Source: JBBDXS01 sp040902195
Lineage (GTDB): Bacteria; Chloroflexota; Dehalococcoidia; DSTF01; RBG-16-68-14
Reading direction: 5' to 3'
NCBI GenBank assembly: GCA_040902195.1
Contig: JBBDXS010000013.1
Coordinates: forward strand, 49,118 to 113,117
Length of the DNA stretch: 64,000 nt
Shown in pieces: positions 33,106 through 40,136 of this stretch; positions within the stretch are counted from its first letter, which is position 1; the number at the start of each line of letters is the position of its first letter. A program made the position numbers and the translations under genes. Under the pieces are notes generated by a model that searched no databases, had not been told where the DNA came from, and worked only from the letters and a program-made list of their open reading frames with translations.

Positions 33106-33498
33106 CTAGCCGCCCGTGGCCATTTCCGATTCGAAACGGGCCGGGTCCCAGATCTCCAGCCACTCGCCCGAACCCACGACGATCGCGTTGCTCTCCAGCC
33201 CTGCGTACTGCCGGAGCGCGCCCGGAATCAGGATGCGCCCCTGCCGGTCGAGCTCGACCGAGAACGACTGGGCGAAGAACGAGCGGCGCGTCGTGCGTCC
33301 GCTGCGCTCCGTGGCCGGCTCCGCCGTGTAGAGCGAGGCCTGCTCGTCGAAGCTGTCCTGGGTGAAAAGCCGCAGACAGGGGTCCGGCCCCTGGCTCAGC
33401 ACTGCCCCTCTCACGAAAAGGTCGCGATAGCGCGGCGGCACCGGCACCCGGCCCCGCACGTCCATCGCATACTCGTATCTGCCGAGAAAGAACGGCAT
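33106..33498 (-). CDS. mraZ: Transcriptional regulator MraZ
   Basis: The 130-residue protein has two AbrB-like swapped-hairpin repeats: FLGRYEYAMDVRGRVPVPPRYRDLF and FSVELDRQGRILIPGALRQYAGL. MraZ represses the dcw operon by binding short direct repeats in its promoter. It is the first gene of the cluster, and three GTGG boxes with a 10-bp period lie 63-86 bases upstream of its start. The second repeat is followed by the usual EIWDPARFE end. Confidence 0.96.
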   Translation of the reverse strand: MPFFLGRYEYAMDVRGRVPVPPRYRDLFVRGAVLSQGPDPCLRLFTQDSFDEQASLYTAEPATERSGRTTRRSFFAQSFSVELDRQGRILIPGALRQYAGLESNAIVVGSGEWLEIWDPARFESEMATGG

Positions 33499-33560
33499 TG
33501 GGCGTCACTCCCACCAGCGGCCCGGATTTAGGCCTCTTCCACATCTTCGCGCCCTCTCCA

Positions 33561-33584
33561 CCACGATTCACCACAAGTAGCCAC
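33561..33584 (-). promoter_or_regulatory. mraZ: MraZ-box-like direct repeats
   Basis: On the minus strand GTGG occurs at 33584-33581, 33574-33571 and 33564-33561, exactly 10 bp apart (GTGGCTACTT GTGGTGAATC GTGGTGGAGA), directly downstream of the -10 box. This matches the spacing of MraZ boxes in other bacteria, so autorepression is expected. Confidence 0.75.
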
Positions 33585-33612
33585 ATTCTATCACGGGCTT
33601 CCCAATTGTCAA
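33585..33612 (-). promoter_or_regulatory. Promoter of the dcw cluster
   Basis: TTGACA (33607-33612 on the minus strand), 16 bases, then TAGAAT (33585-33590). It lies 87 bases upstream of the mraZ start and is the only clear promoter for the 14-gene run to ftsZ. Confidence 0.8.
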
Positions 33613-33642
33613 CCCCCTTTAGCCCAATTCTCGTGTTTTTTC

Positions 33643-33860
33643 GGAACCAGGAACGGGGAACTAGGAATCAGGGACTGTTCGAGGCGTATCGGGCCAGTCA
33701 TCGCCGCCAGTCTGTAGGGGAGGCCTTCTCGTAGAGTCGCCTCTGGCGACAGGCCTCCCGCAGCCAGTCACCGTCCTCACACGCCGCGATCGCTGCCCTT
33801 TCGGTTCGCAAACTCCGCGAGCAATCCCCTTGTTCCTAGTTCCCCGTTCCTCGTTCCTTG
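33643..33860. repeat. Intergenic cassette bounded by inverted GTTCC heptamer arrays
   Basis: The array at 33643-33674 (GGAACC AGGAACG GGGAACT AGGAA) and the array at 33828-33860 (TTCCTAG TTCCCCG TTCCTCG TTCC) are inverted copies with about four differences in 30 bases. Between them lies a palindrome, GGGAGGCCT (33718-33726) with AGGCCTCCC (33751-33759), enclosing GTCGCC/GGCGAC. No gene is seen in the interval. The layout resembles a small miniature element with terminal inverted repeats. Confidence 0.6.
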
Positions 33861-33874
33861 CAGTACCATGAGCC

Positions 33875-34375
33875 ATGCCCATTCGCGCCGCCATCCTCAC
33901 CATCAGCGACAAAGGCGCTCGCGGGGAACGCGCAGATACGAGCGGCGACGCCATCGCGGAGCTGCTCGCCACCATCGACGCCTCGCTCTCCAAACGAGAG
34001 GTCGTCGCGGACGAGCGAGACGCCATCGTGGCGCTGCTGCGAAGCTGGGCGGACTCAGACGAGCTGGACCTGATCGTGACGACGGGCGGCACCGGCCTCG
34101 GGCCGCGCGACGTGACGCCGGAAGCGACGTCAGAGGTCATCGAGCGGCCCGTCCCCGGCCTGGCCGAGCTGATGCGCGCGAAGGGCGCAGAGCACACGCC
34201 GATGGCGTCGTTATCGCGCGGCGTCGCGGGTGTGCGCGGACGTACTCTTATAGTCAACTTGCCGGGCAGCCCCAAGGGCACGCGCGAAAACCTGAGCGCC
34301 GTCATCGATCTGCTGCCGCACGCGGTCGATCTGCTGCGCGGGCGCGTCGGCGACCACGCCGCGCCCAAGAGCTAG
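33875..34375 (+). CDS. mogA: Molybdopterin adenylyltransferase MogA/MoaB family
   Basis: A 166-residue MogA-fold protein: AAILTISDKGARGERADTSG at the N-terminus and the signature VTTGGTGLGPRDVTPEAT (residues about 69-86), then VNLPGSPKGTRENL. It activates molybdopterin by adenylation before Mo insertion. The ATG at 33875 lies only 5 bases after a TACCAT -10-like box, so the mRNA may be leaderless. It abuts the right arm of the heptamer cassette and is followed by trmD one base after its stop. Confidence 0.93.
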   Translation: MPIRAAILTISDKGARGERADTSGDAIAELLATIDASLSKREVVADERDAIVALLRSWADSDELDLIVTTGGTGLGPRDVTPEATSEVIERPVPGLAELMRAKGAEHTPMASLSRGVAGVRGRTLIVNLPGSPKGTRENLSAVIDLLPHAVDLLRGRVGDHAAPKS

Positions 34376-34376
34376 C

Positions 34377-35111
34377 ATGCGCATCGACATCGTCACGCTC
34401 TTCCCGGAGATGTTCCGGGGCCCCTTCGACGCCAGCATCATCGCCCGCGCCGTCGAAGGCGGCATCGCGCAGATCGAGCTGCACGACCTGCGCGACTGGG
34501 GCCTGGGACGCCACAAGCAGGTCGATGACTCTCCCTACGGCGGCGGCGCCGGCATGCTGCTCAAGCCCGAGCCCGTCTTCGCCGCGGTCGAGGCGGTCCA
34601 GGCGCACGCCGAGCCTCCAGCGCACGTCGTGCTGCTGACGCCGCAAGGGCGTCTGTTCAGCCAATCGATCGTCGATGAGCTAGCTACGACGCCGCGGCTG
34701 CTCCTCGTCTGCGGCCACTACGAGGGCGTCGACGAGCGTATCCGCGAGCACCTCGCGGACGACGAGATCAGCATCGGCGACTACGTCCTCTCCGGCGGCG
34801 AGCTGGCCGCCATGGTCGTCGTCGACGCCGTCGTGCGGCGGCTGCCCGGCGCGCTCGGTAGCGAGGCGTCCCACGACGAGGAGTCGCACGAGAAGGGCCT
34901 GCTCGAGTACCCGCAGTACACGCGCCCGGCGGAGTTCCGAGGCTGGCCGGTGCCGGAGGTCCTGCTCTCGGGCCACCACGGTGAAGTCGAACGCTGGCGA
35001 CGCCGCCAGCGCCTCTTGCGCACCGCGAAGCGCCGCCCGGACCTCCTCTCGCAGGCATGCCTCTCGGACGAAGAGAGGATCTGGCTGGAGCAGGAGCTCG
35101 CGGGCGCGTGA
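34377..35111 (+). CDS. trmD: tRNA (guanine37-N1)-methyltransferase TrmD
   Basis: The 244-residue SPOUT methyltransferase forms m1G37 next to the anticodon, preventing frameshifts. Motifs: IDIVTLFPEMF at the start, DDSPYGGGAGMLLKPEP, the knot LLLVCGHYEGVDERI and IGDYVLSGGELAAMVVVDAV, then the C-domain (SGHHGEVERWRRRQRLLRTAKRRPDLL). It is coupled to mogA. The last 91 bases (35021-35111) have a second copy at 37540-37636, which marks the far end of an inserted two-gene islet. Confidence 0.97.
   Translation: MRIDIVTLFPEMFRGPFDASIIARAVEGGIAQIELHDLRDWGLGRHKQVDDSPYGGGAGMLLKPEPVFAAVEAVQAHAEPPAHVVLLTPQGRLFSQSIVDELATTPRLLLVCGHYEGVDERIREHLADDEISIGDYVLSGGELAAMVVVDAVVRRLPGALGSEASHDEESHEKGLLEYPQYTRPAEFRGWPVPEVLLSGHHGEVERWRRRQRLLRTAKRRPDLLSQACLSDEERIWLEQELAGA
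35021..35071 (+). repeat. Direct repeat, islet 1 left boundary (within trmD)
   Basis: 51 bases match 37540-37590 with a single difference (35027 g, 37546 a). Downstream of this block the two copies diverge in sequence but still encode homologous TrmD ends (EERIWLEQELAGA against EEQAWLEEELASETP). Confidence 0.85.
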
Positions 35112-35114
35112 CGC

Positions 35115-36647
35115 CTACACGCAGTGGTGCCCGAACTGGTACGCGATGCCGAAGACGTCCGTGAACAGATCGATCCCGCCGTCCGGGTTGCGGAGGTCCC
35201 AGACGTCGCCGCCGTAGGGCGAACCGCGGTCGAGGTCAAGGTCGTAGCCGGCCTCGAACGGCTGGGTGCCGAACGCCCCGGCCACCGCGAAGATGTCAAA
35301 AAACAGGTCCACCGTCCCGTTGCCGTCCGGATCGAAGAAATCATACGGGTTGAGCGGGTTGCGCCTGCCGCCCAGGTCCTCATTCGCGCCCAGCTCCTGC
35401 GCGTCCGTGCAGCCGTCGCCGTCGCTGTCGCCGCCGAGCGCCTTGTCGTTGCAGGCGGGCGTCGAGCAGCGGAAGAGCTTCAGGCTGCTATCGGCGTAGT
35501 AGCTGATCACCGGAGCACCGCCCGCGTCCAGCTCCAGCGACGCGTACCCCGTCACGGGGCCGGTGTCCGGCCAGATCATCGATTCGTCATCGCCGGCGCA
35601 GTCCGCGTCGTTGCAGTGGATCAGCTTGAGGTCGTCGCTCAGGGCGTCGAAGTATGCGACGACGGGGTTGCCCGACGCGTCCAACTCCAGCGACGAGAAC
35701 CTGCCGACCCAACCCGCGCTCTCGCCCCCCCCATGGATACCGGCGCAGCCTGGATCATCGCAATGCGACAGCACGAGATTGGCGAACTGGAACTCCGAGA
35801 TGCCGCCGGAAAAGTAGTGGCTGACCACCGGATTGCCGCTCGCGTCCAGCTCCAACGAGTTTTCGATGCCGAACGTGCCGGTGCCGCCCAGCACCTGCGT
35901 CGCATCGTCGTCGCCGCCGGCGCAGTTCGCGTCGTTACAGTGCAGGATCATCAGCCCACCGTAGAATCCAAAGACATCTGAGAAGAAAGCCACCACCGGA
36001 TAGCCCGACGCGTCGAGCTGGAGTGACGTCCAGATCCCGGTCTCGGCTTCCGTATCAGGCGAGGTGATGCTCTCGTCTCCGGCTGCGCAGTCGGCGTCGT
36101 TGCAGTGCAGCACCTTGAGATCGCGACTGGTCTCGTCGTGGTAGCTCACGACCGGATAGCCGGAGCTATCGAGCGCGAGCGACGCATAGGCCCCTTCGCC
36201 GGCGCCCGGGTCCGGCGTGGTGATGCTTTCGTCGTCCCCGGCGCAGTCGGCGTCGTTGCAGTGCAGCACCTTCAGCGCGGCGTTCGTCTGGTCATAGTAC
36301 GCCACGACCGGGTAGCCGTCGCCATCCAGCGCCAGCGACGTGTACATCCCGACGTTGTCCGCCGTATCGGGCGCGGTGACGCTCTCGTCCCCGCCGGCGC
36401 AAAAGGCGTCGTTGCAGTGGGCGATCTTCAGATCGCCGTTCGTGACGTCGTAGTAGCTGATCACGGGGTAGTCGTTCGCGTCGAGCGCCAGAGAGGTATG
36501 AGCGCCGACGTCGTCCGCGCCGCCGCCGTCCACGGTGTTCACCGGCGCGCCGTAGGCGAGGGTCTCGCCGACGGGGGCGCTGCCCAGGGCAAGCGCAATC
36601 GCGGCGAGCGCTATCACCGAGAACCTGAGGAGACCTGTCCGTGCCAC
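35115..36647 (-). CDS. Secreted repeat protein with calcium-binding, dockerin-like tail
   Basis: A 510-residue exported protein. A signal peptide (MARTGLLRFSVIALAAIALA) is followed by about seven repeats of 45-55 residues of the form TSLALDxxxYPVISYYDxTNxDLKIxHCNDAxCAGGDES, each with two Cys likely disulfide-bonded; these look like blades of a beta-propeller. From about residue 405 the tail DSDGDGCTDAQELG, NPLNPYDFFDPDGNGTVDLF and DLDLDRGSPYGGD has EF-hand/dockerin-type Asp loops. Such tails are common in Chloroflexota surface proteins. Binding target unknown. It is inside islet 1, transcribed toward trmD. Confidence 0.85.
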   Translation of the reverse strand: MARTGLLRFSVIALAAIALALGSAPVGETLAYGAPVNTVDGGGADDVGAHTSLALDANDYPVISYYDVTNGDLKIAHCNDAFCAGGDESVTAPDTADNVGMYTSLALDGDGYPVVAYYDQTNAALKVLHCNDADCAGDDESITTPDPGAGEGAYASLALDSSGYPVVSYHDETSRDLKVLHCNDADCAAGDESITSPDTEAETGIWTSLQLDASGYPVVAFFSDVFGFYGGLMILHCNDANCAGGDDDATQVLGGTGTFGIENSLELDASGNPVVSHYFSGGISEFQFANLVLSHCDDPGCAGIHGGGESAGWVGRFSSLELDASGNPVVAYFDALSDDLKLIHCNDADCAGDDESMIWPDTGPVTGYASLELDAGGAPVISYYADSSLKLFRCSTPACNDKALGGDSDGDGCTDAQELGANEDLGGRRNPLNPYDFFDPDGNGTVDLFFDIFAVAGAFGTQPFEAGYDLDLDRGSPYGGDVWDLRNPDGGIDLFTDVFGIAYQFGHHCV

Positions 36648-36707
36648 CAGCTTGCCCCTCGATGCAAGAGTAGCGCCAGTGTAGCAGAATCGCCCCCGCT
36701 AGCGACT

Positions 36708-37496
36708 CTACTCCACCGTGAACTCGCCGGCCATGCCGAGCAAGGCGTGGACCGCCCCCTGGCGGGGATCCCATACCCAACAGAAGTAGCCGTACCGGCC
36801 GGGTTCGAGGCCTTCGAGCAGCCACGTGGCGGCTGATCTAGGCTGCACGGAGCCGAAGAGTCCGCTGTATTCCGCTCCAACGTCCGCCGGGTCGGCGACA
36901 TCGTACGCTTCCTCCACGGAAACGCCCTCCGGCAGCTTCACAAGGAAGAGGTTATGTTCCTGCGCGCCTATGTTAGCAACCTGGAGCGCGAGATCTCCTG
37001 CTGGAAATGTGTTCTCATCGCTCGGGAACCGGTACAGGTTGTCGACCGTCTCGACGCCGACCTCCGTAGCGCCGTCCGGCGTGTCTATTTTGAGCGTCTT
37101 CCACCCATCGAGCAGCCAGGCGTCGCCTTCCCTTATGAGGGAGATCTCGACTCGCGAGGCTCCCTTGGCCATACGCTGCCATCCCTCCACGGTGGCCGCC
37201 TCATCAGACACGGTGAAGTTTTCAATATCCGAAAACTCGACCGGAGGCTCACCCGCAGCCGTGAGGCCCTGCTGGCGCAGCTGGTCCCTGGCGGGTGGTG
37301 GGCTGAACGTGTCGATGATGTAATTGTCCGTTACGAGAGCGAGAAACGCCTCCACATCGTCCGCGTTCTGCGCGTCCGCCACGGCGACCACCGCCTGCGA
37401 GATCGCCGCCTCGTCCTCACTTGGGCCGTCGTTGCCGCCCATGCAAGCAGCCATTGCCACCGTCAGGGTCGCTATCGCCAGTACAAGGACCCGCAT
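36708..37496 (-). CDS. Lipoprotein with SnoaL/NTF2-like domain and cupredoxin-like C-terminus
   Basis: A 262-residue protein. The N-terminus MRVLVLAIATLTVAMAAC is a lipoprotein signal peptide with the Cys at 18. Residues about 30-135 look like an NTF2/SnoaL-type fold (ISQAVVAVADAQNADDVEAF, a short-term scaffold seen in DUF4440 proteins). The C-terminal about 110 residues (LALQVANIGAQEHNLFLVKLP, GRYGYFCWVWDPRQGAVHALLGMAGEFTV) resemble a cupredoxin strand order with His, Cys and Met in plausible copper positions. The ATG at 37496 has AAGGAGGAAG upstream. It is the second islet 1 gene. The function is unknown. Confidence 0.75.
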   Translation of the reverse strand: MRVLVLAIATLTVAMAACMGGNDGPSEDEAAISQAVVAVADAQNADDVEAFLALVTDNYIIDTFSPPPARDQLRQQGLTAAGEPPVEFSDIENFTVSDEAATVEGWQRMAKGASRVEISLIREGDAWLLDGWKTLKIDTPDGATEVGVETVDNLYRFPSDENTFPAGDLALQVANIGAQEHNLFLVKLPEGVSVEEAYDVADPADVGAEYSGLFGSVQPRSAATWLLEGLEPGRYGYFCWVWDPRQGAVHALLGMAGEFTVE

Positions 37497-37539
37497 GCTT
37501 CCTCCTTCGCGCCTTAAGGACTCGAACGGGGGAAGTATA

Positions 37540-37636
37540 CACCGCAAAGCGCCGCCCGGACCTCCTCTCGCAGGCATGCCTCTCGGACGAGGAGCAGGCC
37601 TGGCTGGAGGAGGAGTTGGCGAGCGAGACGCCGTAG
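37540..37636 (+). pseudogene. Duplicated trmD 3' end (islet 1 right boundary)
   Basis: The sequence encodes TAKRRPDLLSQACLSDEEQAWLEEELASETP-stop in the trmD frame, a complete TrmD C-terminus without the rest of the gene. The first 51 bases are nearly identical to 35021-35071 and the remainder is a diverged version. This is what remains when DNA inserts in the 3' end of a gene and rebuilds that end. Confidence 0.85.
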
Positions 37637-37656
37637 GGACTTGGCCCCGAGGCCCC

Positions 37657-38877
37657 CTACCCTCGCCGAGCGCCCTCCCGATAGCGCAACAGCGGCGAAG
37701 ACAACAACCAGAGTCCGGCCACTGTGATCCCGATCGAGGATACGAGCAGCCCCCCGCGCAAACCGATGTAGCCCGCCGCGACACCCGCGACGAGCGCCCC
37801 CAGCGGCCGCAGCCCCTGGCTCGCGAAGAGGAAGACGGCGTTTACGCGACCCAACTGCTCGTCCGGAGTGATCGCCTGGCGCAGGCTCATTGCGTGCACG
37901 TTGTGCACGACCCAGAAGGTGTCGCCGAGGCATTGCTCGCAGAGCAGCATCGCAAACGCGAGCCACACCGGCCCGCCGGCCAGCGGCGTCAGAAACGACA
38001 GCCCAGACGCTACGAAGTACGTCACCACGATGCTCGGGCCAAGGCCCAGCCGCCGCGCCAGCGGCCCGGCGAACCGCGCGCCGACGATCGAGCCGATTGC
38101 GCCTGACCCGAGCAAGATGCCGAGTGTCAGTGCCGAAAAGCCCATCCCTTCGATTACCCAGAGTCCGTACAGGGTGAGGATGAAGCCGCTGAAGAAGCTG
38201 TACGTCGCGACCATCGCCAGCACCGCACGCAGCATTGGCTGACGCGTCACTACCCGGATGCCCTCGATGGCCTCGGCGAGCGCGGAGCGCCTTTGTGGAC
38301 GGTCGCTGTTCGCAGGCGTTGGTATCCGCCGGATGAGTAGGGCCGAAATGAGAAAGGTCACGGCATCGACGAGGACCGCGACCGGCGCGCCGACGCTCTG
38401 GGCGATGCCTCCTCCCATCGCCGGGCTGGCGCCCGCGGCGAAGGATTCGCTCATGGTTAGGTTGGCGTTCGCCTCGACGAGACCCGCGCGCGGGACAATT
38501 TCCGGCAGCACTGCGCGAAACGCCACATGGTAGATCACGCCAAGGCAGCCGGAGACGAACGCAACGGCGTAGAGCTGCTCCATCTGCAGCCTGCCCGCGA
38601 ATGCCGCGACGGGGATCGTCAGGAGTACCGCGAACCTGCCCAGATCGGCGGCGACCAGTACAGGAACGCGCGGCAGGCGGTCGACCCAGACACCGGCGGC
38701 AAGAGCCAGCAGCAGTACCGGGACGCTCGCCATCGCCGCCAGTATCCCCATCTGCGCCGGCGACGCGTCGAGATAGATCAGGGCGGTCAGCGTCAGCGCC
38801 CCGAACATCGTGCCGAAGTTCGAGATGGTGCTCGCCGCCCACAGATTGCGGAATGTCGAGTTCTGGATGAGTCTCAT
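37657..38877 (-). CDS. MFS transporter, EntS/MFS_3-type exporter
   Basis: A 406-residue major facilitator with 12 predicted TM helices in two halves. The loop 2-3 motif is AGVWVDRLPRVPVLVAADL (G-x-x-x-D-R form), as in enterobactin exporter EntS and macrolide-efflux relatives. Substrate unknown; drug or siderophore export is the family norm. Upstream on the same strand lies a perfect hairpin followed by a long U-tract (38891-38923), only 13 bases before the start, so expression may be controlled by attenuation. It is next to the trmD islet boundary. Confidence 0.9.
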   Translation of the reverse strand: MRLIQNSTFRNLWAASTISNFGTMFGALTLTALIYLDASPAQMGILAAMASVPVLLLALAAGVWVDRLPRVPVLVAADLGRFAVLLTIPVAAFAGRLQMEQLYAVAFVSGCLGVIYHVAFRAVLPEIVPRAGLVEANANLTMSESFAAGASPAMGGGIAQSVGAPVAVLVDAVTFLISALLIRRIPTPANSDRPQRRSALAEAIEGIRVVTRQPMLRAVLAMVATYSFFSGFILTLYGLWVIEGMGFSALTLGILLGSGAIGSIVGARFAGPLARRLGLGPSIVVTYFVASGLSFLTPLAGGPVWLAFAMLLCEQCLGDTFWVVHNVHAMSLRQAITPDEQLGRVNAVFLFASQGLRPLGALVAGVAAGYIGLRGGLLVSSIGITVAGLWLLSSPLLRYREGARRG

Positions 38878-38890
38878 CGCGCACCTCGAA

Positions 38891-38923
38891 AAAAGAAAAG
38901 GCCACGGGCTGTTTGCCCGTGGC
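38891..38923 (-). terminator. Terminator-like attenuator in the MFS leader
   Basis: On the minus strand GCCACGGGC (38923-38915), AAACA loop, GCCCGTGGC (38909-38901), followed by CTTTTCTTTTTT. It is a complete intrinsic terminator pointing into the MFS gene. No obvious gene lies upstream for it to terminate, so attenuation is the simplest reading. Confidence 0.7.
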
Positions 38924-39094
38924 TCAGGTGCGGCAAATGATGCGGCCTAGCGGTCAGCCACTCCCTTTCCAGCCAGCGGGCAGGACATATCGTTGCGAGA
39001 GACGGCCAAGCTCAACAAATGCTACCTCCGCTGACTCTTCGAGGCGCGGGCGCGCCTGCGGAGGAGTATATCGCAAGAAGGTGCCCGCGCCGCC

Positions 39095-39123
39095 TTGCCC
39101 CAGCCCCCCTCGCCCGATACGAT
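39095..39123 (+). promoter_or_regulatory. Promoter of rplS
   Basis: TTGCCC (39095-39100), 17 bases, TACGAT (39118-39123). Start predicted about 5 bases before the rplS ATG, leaving almost no leader and no ribosome site. Confidence 0.5.
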
Positions 39124-39135
39124 GACGTTCGCGCC

Positions 39136-39483
39136 ATGGAGCTGAGCACAGCCGTTCTCGACCTCAAGCCGAACCCGAACGTCGCCGACTTCGGGCCGGG
39201 CGACACCGTCCGCGTCCACGCCAAGGTCGTCGAGGGCGAGCGAGAGCGCATCCAGGTCTTCGAGGGCGTGGTGATCCGCAAGCGCAACGCCGGCTCCAGC
39301 ACGAACTTCACGGTGCGCCGCATCGCCCACGAGGTCGGCGTGGAGCGCACGTTCCTCGTTCACTCGCCTCGCCTCGATAAGGTAGAGGTCACACGCAAGG
39401 GTAAGGTGCGTCGCGCCAAGCTCTACTACCTACGCGGCCTCACCGGCCGCGCCGCGCGCATCAAGGAAGCCGCCCGGCGCTAG
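39136..39483 (+). CDS. rplS: Ribosomal protein L19
   Basis: A 115-residue L19: PNVADFGPGDTVRVHAKVVEGERERIQVFEGVVIRKRNAGSSTNFTVRRIAHEVGVERTFLVHSP is the complete conserved core, ending GKVRRAKLYYLRGLTGRAARIKE. The start at 39136 is the only ATG in frame close to the conserved core; there is no clear ribosome site and the promoter is very near, so the transcript is close to leaderless. Confidence 0.97.
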   Translation: MELSTAVLDLKPNPNVADFGPGDTVRVHAKVVEGERERIQVFEGVVIRKRNAGSSTNFTVRRIAHEVGVERTFLVHSPRLDKVEVTRKGKVRRAKLYYLRGLTGRAARIKEAARR

Positions 39484-39563
39484 ACACCGCTACTAGACCC
39501 ATTCCTGCGTCCCCTGCTACCCTAAGGCCGCCTTCCCCGCGAGAAGGACTTCGAGGAGGCTCC

Positions 39564-40136
39564 TTGGCGATCCTGCCCATCCGGCTAGCCGGCGACCCCG
39601 TCCTGCGACAGAAGGGGCGCAAGGTGAAGACGATCGACGCGTCGGTCCAGAAGCTGATCGACGACATGATCGAGACAATGGTCGACGCACCAGGCGTCGG
39701 ACTCGCCGCGAACCAGGTCGGTGTGCTGCTGCGCGTCATCGTCATCCAGGTGCCCGAAGTCGAGGAGGAGGAGGCCGGTGAGGAAGACGAGGAGCGCGAG
39801 GTCCAGTGGAAGCAGTACGTGCTGATCAACCCGCAGATCGTCAAGAAGTCCGGCGAGCGCGTGCTCGATGAGGGCTGCCTCTCCGTCCCCGGCTACAAGG
39901 CTCCGGTGCCGCGCTCGATGAGCGTCACGGTGAAGGGCGTCGATCGCGACGGCAAGGAGATCCGCATCAAGGCGGAAGACAACCTCCTCGCCGAAGCGCT
40001 GGAGCACGAGATCGACCACATCAACGGCATACTTTATGTTGACCATCTCGACAGCATCGATGACCTCGTGAAACTGGAAGACCTACCTCAGGAAGAGAGC
40101 GCAGCCGAGGCGAGCGTCTCGCGGAGCGGCGCGTGA
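39564..40136 (+). CDS. def: Peptide deformylase
   Basis: A 190-residue metalloenzyme removing the formyl group of new proteins. The three motifs are GVGLAANQVG, EGCLSVPG (metal Cys) and HEIDHINGILYVD (metal His pair and catalytic Glu). Between motif 1 and 2 there is an acidic insertion (VPEVEEEEAGEEDEEREVQW). The start is TTG at 39564 with GAGGAGGCTCC upstream. It overlaps the cca start by 4 bases. Confidence 0.96.
   Translation: MAILPIRLAGDPVLRQKGRKVKTIDASVQKLIDDMIETMVDAPGVGLAANQVGVLLRVIVIQVPEVEEEEAGEEDEEREVQWKQYVLINPQIVKKSGERVLDEGCLSVPGYKAPVPRSMSVTVKGVDRDGKEIRIKAEDNLLAEALEHEIDHINGILYVDHLDSIDDLVKLEDLPQEESAAEASVSRSGA

Noticed and set aside
36708..37784. Longer lipoprotein frame starting at 37784
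   Set aside because: The extra N-terminus runs through the duplicated trmD end; the ATG at 37496 has a good ribosome site and a lipoprotein signal.
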